The notes: a model not told the origin generated them from the sequence alone. Shown: positions 10,437 through 21,599, numbered from the stretch's first letter. The stretch is DNA of 64,000 bases from Dermacentor variabilis (GCF_050947875.1 NW_027460346.1:2236000-2299999), one strand, 5' to 3'. Translations and numbers: made by a program.

Positions 10437-10999
10437 CGGCGGAGATGTTTTAAATGAATGCGTGCCAATAGCGGCACGCGTTGCTCGCATGACGACCGAT
10501 AAAATTTGCTGCAAAATTTACTAGAGACAATTATGGCATTAGTGTCAACGGGAGCTCAAAAGGATTGCGGTTCAGGTAGCATGGCAGTGATGGGTAGTAC
10601 GTGAGTTGGCCTATAGTTCGCCATTCAGGCTTCAACTTGCTTTGTGACTTTGCATATTGATCATTTCCATCGGAATATTGCGTTAGGAATGCAACCATTC
10701 GCAATGATTACGCATTTGCGCAGAGACAAGTTGCCCGACTGCTTGGAGATTCAGAAAGGTAACGCGTAATGAATAACATTTGAGAAACGTTTAACGCTAC
10801 AAGACCGAACATTAGACAAATCCATGCAGACGACTAACCATCATTCCTATGATAGATGAGCGATCGCCAGCGCCAGAGTTCCCTCTAGTAATTTATGCAG
10901 GAAACTCTGTGCCGCGACCTCCGCATAACGGACGCGGCGGCTCGTGCGGATGCCGAGCAAATCCCTGCTCCGGGAGGACGCTCATCTCACCTTCCACAT
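6526..10999 (-). CDS. Glycine-rich RR-family cuticular protein, three coding exons
   Basis: Structural cuticle protein, predicted secreted by epidermis and chitin-binding. Coding joins 10999-10991 (M-W-K), 8006-7836 and 7017-6526: 223 residues. Both introns are phase 0 with GT...AG ends (GTGAGA and GTAAGT donors; CGCAG and GTGCAG acceptors). Residues 1-18 form a signal peptide, likely cut after Ala-Asn-Ala. Residues 19-60 are Gly/Tyr-rich. An extended Rebers-Riddiford domain (~73-127) includes YSFGY, VQGVYTL, KVKYTAD and GFRAVV. A Gly/Tyr/Ala-rich tail closes the protein. Pfam PF00379 is expected. TATA box at 11099-11106 and an AATAAA ~230 bp after the stop support a complete gene. Intron 2 (818 bp) holds a truncated SINE. 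Exon 1 linkage is inferred from phase, promoter position and signal-peptide logic, so cDNA could revise it. Confidence 0.85.
7146..7314 (-). mobile_element. Ruka-like SINE, head-truncated, in cuticle intron 2
   Basis: Contains the family's body (GTTTTACGTGCCAAAACCAC, ATTATGAGGCACGCCGTAGT, GACCACCTGGGG, TTTAACGTGCACCTAAAT) but stops before the tRNA-like head. Flanked by a 13-bp duplication AGCATCGCGAATA (7133-7145 and 7315-7327). Target-primed insertion with incomplete reverse transcription explains this. Confidence 0.85.
7450..7800 (+). repeat. tRNA-like dispersed repeat in cuticle intron 2
   Basis: GGCGTAATGGTTAGAGCGGCG at 7679 then GGGTTCGCAA resembles the A and B boxes of a tRNA-derived promoter. 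The preceding TATGCAGATCCAACGC recurs near 13485, and a CAGATCCAACGC string recurs near 61905, so a repeat family is likely. It does not fold as a full tRNA. Confidence 0.35.
7836..8006 (-). CDS. Exon 2 of the cuticular protein (signal peptide and Gly-rich part)
   Basis: 57 codons between a CGCAG acceptor and a GGGG|GTAAGT donor. The first 15 residues are a hydrophobic core (SSALVFAVLANA) lacking its own Met, which must come from the upstream exon. The rest is GGYGGG-type sequence. The polypyrimidine tract before the acceptor is weak, so the exact 5' edge could move slightly. Confidence 0.8.
8340..8552 (-). mobile_element. Old, diverged tRNA-headed SINE
   Basis: Keeps the order of Ruka parts: CTGAGGTTCTTTGAGG in place of the GGGGTTCTTTAACG block, TTTCCGCATT, then a head with TCGAACCTGCGACTTCATGCTTGGC and GCCATTCAGCCGCCGC. 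Highly mutated, no target duplication found. Confidence 0.45.
8580..8739 (+). mobile_element. Solo LTR of the short-LTR gypsy family
   Basis: Starts TGCTATGGG, contains CTTGTAAATATACTTGT and ends GTAACA. Flanked on both sides by ATAT, a 4-bp target duplication. No internal sequence on either side, so recombination between LTRs probably removed the body. Length (160 bp) and ends match the LTR at 5675-5831. Confidence 0.65.
8745..10350. other. Large intron 1 of the cuticular gene, nothing further recognised
   Basis: AT-rich sequence without a coding frame of recognisable family. All of it lies between exons 1 and 2 of the minus-strand cuticle gene. Confidence 0.45.
10354..10435. repeat. (GAAA)n microsatellite, ~20 units
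   Basis: Uninterrupted AAAG/GAAA repeat in cuticle intron 1. It creates a spurious KERKKERK frame on plus and FLSFFLSF on minus. Confidence 0.98.
10991..10999 (-). CDS. Exon 1 coding part of the cuticular protein (3 codons)
   Basis: ATG-TGG-AAG followed at once by GTGAGA. Short first coding exons before a signal-peptide exon are common in arthropod cuticle genes. It lies ~70-75 nt below the predicted start site, and joining to exon 2 in phase 0 gives a normal signal peptide. The upstream leader holds a CCA/CAC repeat. Confidence 0.7.
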
Positions 11000-11038
11000 G
11001 GTTGCTTGCTGCTCCCGCTGCTGCTGATGCTGCGGCGG

Positions 11039-11063
11039 CGGTGGTGGTGGTGGTGGTGGTGGT
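11039..11063. repeat. (GGT)n in the cuticle gene leader
   Basis: About eight GGT units, read as CCA/CAC in the minus-strand 5' UTR between start site and ATG. Confidence 0.8.
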
Positions 11064-11098
11064 GAAATCGCGTGTGTCCTCAGCGGCGGACGGCGGCC

Positions 11099-11106
11099 CT
11101 TATATA
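11099..11106 (-). promoter_or_regulatory. TATA box of the cuticular protein gene
   Basis: TATATAAG on the minus strand inside a CpG-rich stretch (~10880-11420). Transcription is predicted to begin near 11070-11078, giving a ~75-nt leader before the ATG at 10999. Confidence 0.65.
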
Positions 11107-11164
11107 CGGCCCGGGCCGACGCAGCACTGAGCGTGGCGTGGCCGGAATGCATGCAAAAGCGGGA

Positions 11165-11192
11165 AGAGGGGGGGGGGGGGGGGGGGGGGTGC
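11165..11192. repeat. Poly-G tract
   Basis: More than 20 consecutive G just upstream of the cuticle promoter. Could form a quadruplex. Length is prone to sequencing error. Confidence 0.85.
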
Positions 11193-11194
11193 GC

Positions 11195-12440
11195 GGACGA
11201 TCCAGATGCACTGCAGTCACTCCCCTTCTGTATTCCTCTCAGTTTCGGGCGCTCCGCCTTGTCCGGCCGTCTCTCGCGCGCAACGAGACCGCGCGGCTTC
11301 ATGGGCGGATCGGTGAACACAGCGACGACTCCCCGCGCGGCGCCGGAATCGCTAATCCAACGCGCACGCGCCGGAAACGCCGAAGCTACGCGCGGTGTGC
11401 GAGCTTGGTTTAGTTATCGCTTGACGTCGGGTGTCTTAAACGACGCGAACATCAACCGAGCAGCACAATGAAGCGAGACAATTCACTTCAGTACCAGGCT
11501 ACTCTCGCGGTCTGCAAGGACTGCACGCTGCCGATTCGCACGGACGGTGAGCTGTGCTCCACTAGAAGGAATACGCAATAGAGTATACAAAAAAAAAAGA
11601 AGCCCCAGCAAGCACGAAGTGTGTACGACAGGGGCCTTCGGCTAACGATGATGAAGCAAGTCAACTGGAGTAATATGTCGGAGCAAATAAAAACGCATGA
11701 TGGAGGGAGGAAGTGGGGGGGGGGGGGAGATGGCGGACGTTGCACAGCCAAAAGAAGTAGATGCAGATGGCTTGGCATTGCTTCGACAAACCACTAACAC
11801 CTTGAGGTACGTAGACCTGAACTCGAATTCCTTTCAGAGCTCTCACACGCTAGAAATGGTCTGCGTACACATTATTTATTTAAAAGACACATCACCGAGA
11901 TTTAAAGTGGTTTTCGCGAACATTATTAAATAGCAATACGCCTCGCTCGTTGTACCCAGGTTGTAACGCGGTACTTCGAAATGTGAAATTTATATATCAA
12001 GTTAACTAACGTCTTTCAATATGTACTACAACTCGTACTTGCATGGTTTCGCCAATATCGCCCTATTTGGCGTGTCCAATTCTCGCTTTCGAACTTTTTT
12101 TTTACTTGTGTACTTACTTTTTTTATCGCACTAATTCTCATTCTTGTACTTATTTTTTTCAACCGCACTAATTGCTATGCTTAGATTTTTCCTTTATTTA
12201 TTCTTTTATTTGCTGCCCCCCTTGTTTGGCATTTATTATTACTCATATTTCTTGCATTATTTTGGAGCAATTTCTTCCAACTTGTTGACTTGTTTGTATA
12301 TTTAAGCTTCACCATTCCTCATGCAAAACCCCAGATCAGTGGTAATTGAGGTACCTGAATAAACGAATATAATATTACTCCTTTTATAGATATATGATTG
12401 TCCCCTGGGGCAAGAAATACATTAAAAGACATGGACATTC
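11195..12440. other. No gene recognised
   Basis: CpG-rich to about 11420, the likely upstream part of the cuticle promoter region, then AT-rich. Frames are short and low in complexity. A second G run lies at ~11716-11727. Confidence 0.4.
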
Positions 12441-12445
12441 AAATC

Positions 12446-12550
12446 ATGTGGTTTTACGTACCAAAAGAACGATCCTATCATGAGGCACGCCATTGTGGTG
12501 GATTAACTTTAAACCCCTTGGATTCTTTAACGTGCACCTAGAACTGAGTT
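12446..12550 (-). mobile_element. Partial Ruka-like SINE
   Basis: Retains GTGGTTTTACGTACCAAAA, ATGAGGCACGCC and TTTAACGTGCACCTAGAA. Head missing and body mutated. Confidence 0.6.
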
Positions 12551-12614
12551 AGAAGTTATTTAACTAGACTTAGAAAAACGATTGACAAATATGAACGGAA
12601 AAAAGATGTGTGGT

Positions 12615-13388
12615 TAATGTCTTGACGCAAAAGCATCAAATGGCTCGTTGAACGCAAAAACCGGCACGGTAGCAGTGAAGCGGCAGCTAAATTCCCATTA
12701 GCTGCGACGCCACGTCACGTGCTCGCCTCGACGGAACAGAGCGGTCGAATGGGAACATCTGCTGCCACTCTGGCACGCCAGGTGTTGCATGAGGGAAGAG
12801 GGCATCGCCGCGACGCCACGTCACCGTCGCTCGCGGAAGCCTTTGTTATCTGTAGGTTCCTTGTCCGCGCAACCTCTCGCCTGCGTTCTAACTCCGCCTC
12901 GGTAATCGCTATAAAGAAATTAATCTATAAAAATAAACAGAATAAATTCGAAAATAAAAAACGTTGGCGGTGTTGAGTTTCGAAACTTGAGACCACACGC
13001 TCAGAAGCCGAGTGTCTTACCCACAGGGATGAACCAGCGCCTCCTATACGGCATGCCTCTGCACTCTGCTTTATGACGTCAAGTTGCTTGGACCGAAATT
13101 GCCAAGCCCGGTGTGACGAATGTGGTGACGCCAAAAATCACCGCAGCTCATTCAGAAGCGTGCTCATTAGATTCTACGGCAATCGGGCAAGGTGGCATGA
13201 CGTCACAGATCTAAGTGCACCGACTTTGGGCTATCTAGGAGACGTTGGCCAAGCATCGCAACGCGTTCGCTTGCCCGCGATCAGTTAGTTCATAGCTCGA
13301 AGGAACGCTCAGCGGCGTTCAAATGGACATTATTGCTTTCGCATTCACGACTAATAAGAAGTGCTTAGGTGCCGTCGGATTTGTTAGG
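12615..13388 (+). repeat. Dispersed repeat family A, copy 1
   Basis: About 770 bp aligning by eye along its length with 42543-43326 in the same orientation: shared GACGCCACGTC, GGAAGCCTTTGTTATC, CGCTATAAAGAAATTAAT, GACCGAAATT and CTCAGCGGCGT. It encloses a tRNA-like segment (minus: A-box-like near 13035, B-box-like near 12985). No protein is encoded; a non-autonomous mobile element is the best guess. One ~120-bp part (12725-12845) is the unit amplified at 47.5-48.7 kb. Confidence 0.75.
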
Positions 13389-13808
13389 TGCCTGTAAAAG
13401 AAAAAAAAACGTCGACTTACAGTAGAAAAAAGAAGAACCAGCAAGGTGGCGCGTGTACAGTGAGAAGGAAATAATTTTAAAGATATGCAGATCCAACGCG
13501 TATATTGGAATCCACGTAAAGCGAAGCTTAAGTAAAGCCGTTAATTAAACGCTTTACAACTATATGCGATGTGTACAATTGCGTTCACTTTCATTACGTA
13601 CAACGTGCAATCTCATAGAATGTTCACGTTTATCCATTTCAAGGGTCACGACTTTATTATCATGCAATTTTTATGCTTATGTACTGCATCGTTCACAAGC
13701 TATGCCCAAAAGCAAACTCCAAATCATGTGCACGCACCGCGTGAGACGTATACGCAGCGCTGTCACAGACGACGAACCAAATGGTGATGGTCACTTGACC
13801 ACAGGACT

Positions 13809-14038
13809 GTACGTACGTACGTACGTACGTACATACATACATACATACATACATACATACATACATACATACATACATACATACATACATACATACATAC
13901 ATACATACATACATACATACATACATACATACATACATACATACATACATACATACATACATACATACATACATACATACATACATACATACATACATAC
14001 ATACATACATACGTACGTACGTACGTACGTACGTATGT
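13809..14038. repeat. Compound microsatellite (GTAC)n-(ATAC)n-(GTAC)n
   Basis: A core of roughly 45 ACAT units is bordered on each side by about six ACGT units, giving a symmetrical tract. Makes stop-free frames on both strands (YIHTYIHT and YVCMYVCM), which are not genes. Confidence 0.97.
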
Positions 14039-14039
14039 A

Positions 14040-14824
14040 ATCAAGGCTGGTCCTCAGAATGTCTCGTGAAATAGCAGCGGTCAAGAGACATGCCGAGAAG
14101 CGCACATTCTCAGTATGATACACGCACTGGTGAGCTCTTTTAGCCACCTAGATGATAAATATGAACACCGGTGCTCAACAATACGTCGTCACTCACGCAT
14201 TGTCTATCTATAGGTCCCCTCTTCGCCGGGCCTTACGAAACACTGCGGACAGGAAATGCCTCATCAACCAGCGCTTTAGAGGTAATATACCTCATTACGT
14301 AACTCGGAGGTGACTTAGAACGACTGGACCTTGACAGGAAGAATTTTATTCTTAGGTTCCGAAAGAATGTATAAAATCGAATGTTCAGTATGCTAGAGAG
14401 AAAAAAAAGTGCTTGCGAATGGAAGTCAGAGGCTACCAACTGATAATGATAAATATTCTCTTGAAAAGAAGCTCGAAACCGATGTATTGCGCGAGTACCT
14501 GCATTCTACCAGCACACTATAATCCGTCCGTTTATACAATTGTGGCGTGGATAGTGGGTCCTTTCACTGTGTATCTCTCTAAAATTCTGTAATAATTGCC
14601 AACGTACTCTAATCAATCTACGCTGCAAGAGAGTCCAAACTTCAAGACCAACAAATATGCTTGAAAGGATGCTGAAAACTGCGCTACAGTATAGTATGGA
14701 TTAAGGGAGGGAAACGAAAGTACAGACATTATGAAGACGAGGAAATACGGTTTGGTAGGACATGCAATGCCAAGATCATATAACTGGAAGTGTATTATGC
14801 AATTGTTATTCAACATTTAAGTAA
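14040..14824. other. No gene recognised
   Basis: AT-rich, short frames only, no similarity I can name. Confidence 0.4.
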
Positions 14825-15005
14825 TTAATAATAACTTAGGTTTCACGTTCTAATGCAACAGAGGGGTTGCGACAGCGACACACTGGACAGCCCCGAATTA
14901 ATTCCTACCACGTCAGTTTCTTTAACGTGCAGTCACAGCTCAGTACATGAAAGTCTTTGCACTTCTTTCCGACTGAAATGCGGCTGTCGTAGCCGCAGGA
15001 AATGA
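14825..15005 (-). mobile_element. Very old Ruka-like SINE remnant
   Basis: Ordered remnants only: AATAATAACTTAGGTTTCACGT, TTTCTTTAACGTGCAG, GAAATGCGGCTGTCGTAGCCG. Identification rests on the order of motifs. Confidence 0.4.
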
Positions 15006-15799
15006 TCATGCGACTTCGCGCTCAACAGCAGAACACCACGAATGCTTCTGAAAAAGGATACGCAACCAGGGGTTTAATGGATTGGTAATATTTAGAAACT
15101 CGAGGGTATCGGGTGGGCTCGGCTAACGTGGCACATACTTACTAGAGATCTTTGGGAGGGGCATTTGTCCTGTAGTTGACTACAGCATATACAATATTGA
15201 TAGTTGACAGAATTCTAAAAACAAGTTTTCTTCTGATAATTATTGCTTCCCTGCCAGCTGTGGAACACAAGCTGTAAACGTAAAACAAGACAAAAGCGCT
15301 TATAGGGTGACAGAGGCTTGAAAGGATCAACAGTGGGTGAACCAGGGTCGCTTCAGCCTGAGACCAACGTTTCGACAAGACTTGTCGTCGACAAGTTCAT
15401 TTGTCGCAACGTTGGCTCCATCTCGAAACGTCCCCTGTTTAACCTGTGCAGCTGATAATTACGAAATTCGACATACAGTGCATAGCGCGCACTTCCCTTT
15501 CAAATCCATTCTCACCGCTATAGTACTCCCTTGTGTTACCGAAATGCCCTTGTATCGGGCTATAAACACAATCGCACTTGATATGTTACGCTCGGGTGGA
15601 GCACCTTCCGGCCATTTTTGCAAGGATAGGTCCGCCTGCCACCAAGCAACGCTCCTCCTCCTGCTCAAGTCTGCAATTAAAAATGTCATTACATTGTATA
15701 TTTTTAATACCACCTAAAGTTCTGCGCTTTGGGGATATTATTTTAACCCGCGGCACTTGCTTAGCGGCTTCGGCGTTGCGCTGCTATAAGTATGCGAGT

Positions 15800-15956
15800 T
15801 CGCGGATCCAATCGCATCTCGATACAGGGCGATATGCAAAAACGCCCGCACGCACCGTGCATTGAGTGCACGTTAAAGAATCCCAGGTGGCCGAAGTTAT
15901 TCAGGTGTGCCCCACTACGGGGGCGTGCCTCATAAGCGGAACGTAGTTTTGGTACG
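15800..15956 (+). mobile_element. Partial Ruka-like SINE, plus orientation
   Basis: GTGCACGTTAAAGAATCCCAGGTGG, CCCCACTACGG and GCGTGCCTCATAA occur in the family's order. Preceded by an eroded head (ATCCAATCGCATCTCG). Confidence 0.6.
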
Positions 15957-15959
15957 AAG

Positions 15960-17680
15960 GATAAAAAAAAAATTCTTAGGAAATCATATTTCATTATTTT
16001 GAAGCAAAGTACGAGGGACATTTCTTGGATGTGAAACGTATTTCGTCTTGGCCACTAGGGGGCCGCTTCCTAAAACAGCATGCAACGAGAACATGCAACA
16101 GTAATATCGCTTATATCTCTGCAATCATACACAACACCCGCGCGCTTTACTTGGGTATCGCTGTGTAGAGAAAAGAAGCCGTTACTCAACCACGCATGCG
16201 CCGCTTGCACGGATGGCGACGTTGTCGTGCTGTACGCATGACATGATTAGAACTACATTTAGCCTCTCGATCGGCGTTCAGAGACGCGCAGTTCAGCAGT
16301 ACGTTTGTCGATGCGAGCATAAACGGTCACGTTTGAGAGAGCTCACTCCATCACAGTATAATTAATCCTACTCAACCCGGTGCCCATCAGGATTTATGAG
16401 GCTCACAAGTGTGCAGTTTGTTGCTAAAATTTGACGGTTGATCGCTCACGGCGCTCCCGCGTCTCACACATAGCGTCCAGAAATGGCACGATGAAATTCC
16501 AGCAGCAAGACAGGGGGATGCCAATTCGCGCGCCCACCAGCTTTGGACGCGACGGAACGGGTTTGTCTCCACAGGGAGCGCAAACGCAGGAGGCTGGGTC
16601 AAAGCGCAGGAGCCATGGTGGCCCCAACCATCTACGAGTGCGGCGAGCTCGAGCTGCGCAGAGCAGTCTCGGGTTTCCGACTGCGATTGAGGTAGACGAG
16701 GAGACCATGCAGCCCGTGCACATCCACTAGGAGGATCGACCCAGTAGCAGCACGAGTGTGGGACCACAACCAAGAGCAGATGGCGCGTGCACCCGGGTAT
16801 ATATCGCAGAGGCGTGGGGAGTCGGCCATACACAGCGCGCTTCAAATCCCTATTCATCGACAACGAGTTGAGCGTCCAGTCACGCCCATTATAACGCCTC
16901 GTGCACCGCCTATAGAGGCGCCACTGAAAGACACCTAGCGGACGCTTCCAACAGTACACGCGGGAGCAGTAGCAGACGACAACCCTTTGCAGCAAGGATG
17001 GCTGAAGTTCGCGGCTGCGATTTCTCCTTTGTTCGGGTGCCAGGCTGCTTCTTCTGCGGTGACAGCTGTTGGGAAGATGCTGACCTCTGTGCGAGTGGGT
17101 ATGAACACGATGTTACCGGTGTTTGGGACAACATGGTCCACATACGTGCAAGGTGTGTCCCGCAGACAAACGCCATGAACCCCATTTACATGACGTGGAG
17201 CTCATGTTCACTAGCCGATAAATTTTGTTGAGTGATGCGATCTCTCGATGTTTTTTTTTTATTCTACCCTTGCCGCAGTGCTGCTTCTGTACCTGAATAA
17301 TAAGCACCCGTCGTTAGTGCAGACTTATATCAAACAAATCCGCACGGTGCAATCTCTGCATATGCCGTTGTGATCTTTCTGCCTAAGAATACATGTGACA
17401 TCGCCGAATAAGTGCAGTCGAAGTCTCCTCAAGAAAAGTAATTGCCAATGTATTGATGGAAACGCGTACACAATCCAACGAAGTCACCAAACACACGGGT
17501 TAATAAAAGCGAGTGTTAGTGCTGTACCGCCGATGCAACTCTGCTGCATACGCCGATGAACTACCGTTCCCGCTGCAGTTTGTGCAATTTTGAATTCCCC
17601 AAGGGAGCTGCTTGGAAACGTACAAAGCTAAAGACTGACTAACTTTTCAGTACTTTTTTATATTACTAGAGAGAGGTGCC
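15960..17680. other. No gene recognised; possible TATA on minus at ~16800
   Basis: Frames of 60-200 codons here lack family features. On minus GATATATACCC at about 16797-16805 in GC-rich sequence could be a promoter, but no start codon with donor site follows convincingly. Confidence 0.35.
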
Positions 17681-17686
17681 ACATGA

Positions 17687-17761
17687 TATATTTAAAGGCA
17701 GAGCAGCGCCAGTCAAAGCACATGAGCGCTGGCGGCAAGGCCCGGTTTAGTCGTCTGCAAC
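17687..17761 (+). promoter_or_regulatory. Candidate TATA promoter and first exon
   Basis: TATATTTAAAG at 17687, an initiator-like CCAGTCA ~25 bp on, ATG at 17722, 13 further codons (beginning M-S-A-G-G-K), then C|GTAAGT at 17762. The combination suggests a first exon of a plus-strand gene. No second exon was recognised downstream, so this stays tentative. Confidence 0.35.
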
Positions 17762-17767
17762 GTAAGT

Positions 17768-20008
17768 ATAAGAAAGAATTCAGTTGAGTACAAAACTCAC
17801 ATGCAAGAAGGGACTACGTTGTGAAACAAACAAATCATTCGGCGTGTTAAGTTTGCTCAGGCAGCATCGAGGTGTGATGACTTCCCAAACGGGACGCGAA
17901 CTTTTCAGCGAAAAATGGAACAAAAGTACCATATGCAGCAGCTATTAGCAATTCTCGCCCTGAGCTACCTATTTTCTAAACACATTTCCAAAAACGCAAA
18001 CAATATCTAAGATGCCCTCGGGCGAAAAGAATAAAGCTGTTAAAGAAGCACTTCCTTGGTATCATTACGATAAGACACAGCGTGATTTATACCCTTTACA
18101 AACTAGGCAGGGTGAAAACTTCGCAGCTCAAAAGAATCGACAAGAGTTATGCATGGAGCAACTAGCAACAGTTAAACATGTGCAAAGCCACGCATAAAAT
18201 AGATGTAAAGCATGAAGTGCGCGACAGCTGTTGCGAGGATTTACCGCGCCACATGAAACCAACCAATTTCAGTTCTTGCAAACTTCAGTAGCTTTAACAT
18301 ACAACAGAATGCGCTCGTGCAGTCGTACTGCCTAGCTAGCGCAACGCGGTAAAGAAGCGGAAAACAATATAAGCGGCAAACGGCATTTCGAACTTTAGCG
18401 AAATGCCTTTAAACATCATGCTGCTGGCAGACGAACTTCGTTGCTCACGCGTCTAACTATGATCGAGTGGAAAAAAACACGACGAGACAAAGGAAAAGAT
18501 AAGAGCAAGAAATTTCCCTTGAAAGCGACGATCAATTTTTGCTACCGTTGCTCACGTTTATGAGGCTTTGCCGGGAATGATTAGAACCGTATCGCCGGCA
18601 CGTTTTCACCGGTATTTGAGCCCCTCACCCTGCAACGATTCTTCTTCGACATTCCCTGAAGCTTTGGCCCCCCCCAAACGTGCGAATGGTGTTGCCTATC
18701 TTGCTCTGAAAACGTGAATAAGACATAGAAGCACGATCAAAGACCCAACAAACTACGGCGCGCGCCAGGCTCCTCTCCCGCGTGTTCTGCGCAAGGCCGC
18801 CACCACTGGCGCGTCCGTCGGCGTGCACGGCACCTGCACACCCTCTGCATGCACGCACGAGACGCTGCACGTACCCCGATGCAGCTGCGTCCCCGATACA
18901 GCCTGTACACTATTTGCTTTTTTTTTCAATTTATTTTGATGAAAAAGTATGCAGCTGTCGGTTTTTCTTCCCTATTACGCTATATGCGAGAACTGAGGGT
19001 CTTCTTCAAATATTTCGGTGCTATAAATGTGAAAAAATGCGAAGGTATGCCTCTTTAGAGCCGCCTATACCAATATTACAGTATACCGCTGTATACTCAG
19101 ACAAGAATAAAAAAAAATGTTGAAAAAACACACAAGAACAATCAACACTCCTGAGTCGGCTTACCATTGCGCATTCGCAGCGAAGTGCCCGTACTGTAGC
19201 GGTGCCAGCAGCACGCGACGAGAGTGCGGCGGGCGGAGTGTGCCGCGCCGAGGCAAAGGCTACATACAGTTCCCTTGCGTTTGAACGTGTGGCCCGCACG
19301 TTGTTCTGAGTTGGCCTATATATTTTCAAAGGTAATTGAATAAGTGTCGTTCCCTTGTGGCTACCCCTATTACAAAGTTGATCCTCTTATTTCTGGTACT
19401 TGCGGCTGGCGGAGTACTGCTTCGAGAACCACAACGGAAGCGAGGATGCTTCTGTACATACAGCGACATCTTCATTGCGCAATATATGCGTGCGGTTAGA
19501 GCCTGCAGACACGAGTTTCAGGCTTGTGCAGTCTACGGTGATAACACGAATATTGTGGCAATAGTGCGAATTCAGCGCTGTCGGGTAAGCCGAAACGAAA
19601 CACCTATAAACTACAGGAGTGCATTCAATACGAAACAGTATAGCTGGTATGCAGTGTTCTTTTTTTTAATTCGAACACTTAAGAAGAAATCCTAAAAAAG
19701 TTACTCGAATTGCATAACTATAGATCAATTATCTATCCAGCCGGGCGTCATTTGCGAGAGAAACCAAAGCATTTCTTTACTAATTAAACTAACTGCATTA
19801 GTCAACTTCCTAGTTACGAATCTTATGAAACACGTTCATTCCAAAAGTTGAAGGAGATCATCGTAAATGTCTAATTCCACATTTCTTTTTTTTCCACATT
19901 TCAAGATGTCCGCGTAGACCGAAATAACTGGCACCAAAGTCTTCGTTCAATTTACCTTATTACGCACGCAGCACCGCAAGACGCGGCTCTCTGCCCAGCC
20001 CCTGCGTG
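17768..20008. other. No gene recognised
   Basis: Mixed-composition sequence. If the exon at 17.7 kb is real, this is intron. No domain-like frame seen. Confidence 0.35.
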
Positions 20009-20009
20009 A

Positions 20010-20131
20010 CTTATAAAAGCGAGGCCTAAATTGAACGTATCTACAGTCGCACTTCTCTTTTCCCGCGAACAGATTCCAACTGGCACTGCGAGGAACTCCC
20101 GACTGAGTGCATGGTCACTTCAACAGCAGGG
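20010..20131 (+). promoter_or_regulatory. Candidate TATA promoter and first exon
   Basis: TTATAAAAG at ~20011, initiator-like CTACAGTCGC ~30 bp on, ATG at 20111 with six more codons, then GGG|GTGAGA with the donor at 20132. This echoes the layout of the cuticle gene's first exon (short coding exon in phase 0), but no partner exon is visible. Confidence 0.35.
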
Positions 20132-20459
20132 GTGAGACGGACCGCTTTGTCGCTCATTTTACGCCGCTCTAGTATATGTAAACGTCAGAGCAGTGTTGCA
20201 TACCGCGCTTCGCAATGCTGCGTGCGTAACCAGGTTATTTGAAAGAGTAAGTTGACCCACTCATTTCGGTTTACGTGGTCGTTTTTAAAGGTAGAAACAC
20301 AGAAACTGACCTTTATGGCAATTCCCTTCAACTTTCCAATATGAACATGTGCCTTAGGCATGTAACTAAGAAGGCAATATAAGTAGTTATGTTATTGAAT
20401 GTACTGTGCTGTGTTTTTTTTCTCAGCCAGGCTAATACTTCCAGCGTTTGATTAAAGCT

Positions 20460-20460
<1 letters not shown>

Positions 20461-20496
<36 letters not shown>
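20461..20496. repeat. (TA)n microsatellite
   Basis: About 17 TA units. Confidence 0.95.
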
Positions 20497-20498
<2 letters not shown>

Positions 20499-20499
20499 T

Positions 20500-21595
20500 G
20501 GTTTTTCACGCAAATAATGTCCGCCTGAGCAGATAATTAAGCTGCAGTGATGACATGATTTGAATAACTTTTGTAGGCTTTTTTGTTTAAGTCTTCGAAG
20601 TAAAAAGACAAAAGAAACGAACACTTTATATGTGCAAGAACAAGCGCCAGGCAATCGTGATAGAGAACATATTATTAAAGAAAAGGGAGGCCACTTGATA
20701 AGTCTGTTACTGTTGTAGCAAGCGGGTTTAGCCTGGTGTGCTTGGCAGGCAATTGTTCCGCCTGATTACCTCTGATTCTGAGTTGACTACACAAGTTTTC
20801 GCCAAGCATTCAGGACCTCAGTACCTAGGGTGCATGCAGTCAATTAATAGACGTAGAAATATTTCCCTAATCACTAAGGGCCCTCCAGGAAACAGCGTGT
20901 TGGAACCTTGCCCGAGATTGACATCTCGTCTGCATCCTGCACGCTATTAGCAGATCCTTCTTCACCCCGTGAGCCTGCGGGTGCAACCTGACGAAGTGTT
21001 CCGCGTCACCTGTTTCACCACCATAAGACAGAAAAAGGAAAAACAAAACAAAGTATCACGTCTTACAGTTAGTCATGCTAGTGTGTACAGTGAAGCCAGT
21101 TCAAGCCGGACACAGGAGGTTAGGCTCTTTTGCGACTAACACTCGACCAAACAAGGTTGATGAGAAAGTGTCCAGAGCGTGCGAAAATTGTCGCGCATTG
21201 TGTCGTTTGTGTGCAGCGGGCTCTCGGGGCCTCTCAGTTTTCGGGCACGTAATAACGTACGGCGCACAAGGGCGCCAGGTTAATCATTAGGTTCAATCCC
21301 AACCGTTCTTACCGAAACGCTTTCCGTATTCGGACCACGGACACAAACACACGTTGCGGTCCTCCGCGAATTTAGCGCAATATTACGAGCCCACGCGGCC
21401 CTCCGCCCATTTTGTGGTTGCATGACTGCGAAGCGAAGGAAGTTTCTTAACAGATCGCTGGCGATGAAACGTTCTAGGGTGCGTGTGGCTTCCGAATGAC
21501 TCTGCGACCTCGAAACCGCAGACGAAAGAAATCGAGTTATCCCATCTTATTCGTTGAAAAGATGCACGCAGATGGGCTATAACGAAGGCTGCCTA
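20500..21595. other. No gene recognised
   Basis: Short frames only. Unremarkable composition. Confidence 0.4.
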
Positions 21596-21599
21596 TGGC

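Noticed and set aside
13564..14147. YIHTYIHT and YVCMYVCM frames
   Set aside because: Products of the ACAT/ACGT microsatellite.
16387..16995. 202-codon minus frame as a gene
   Set aside because: No domain, signal peptide or codon pattern; overlapping frames on plus are similarly open in this GC-rich stretch.
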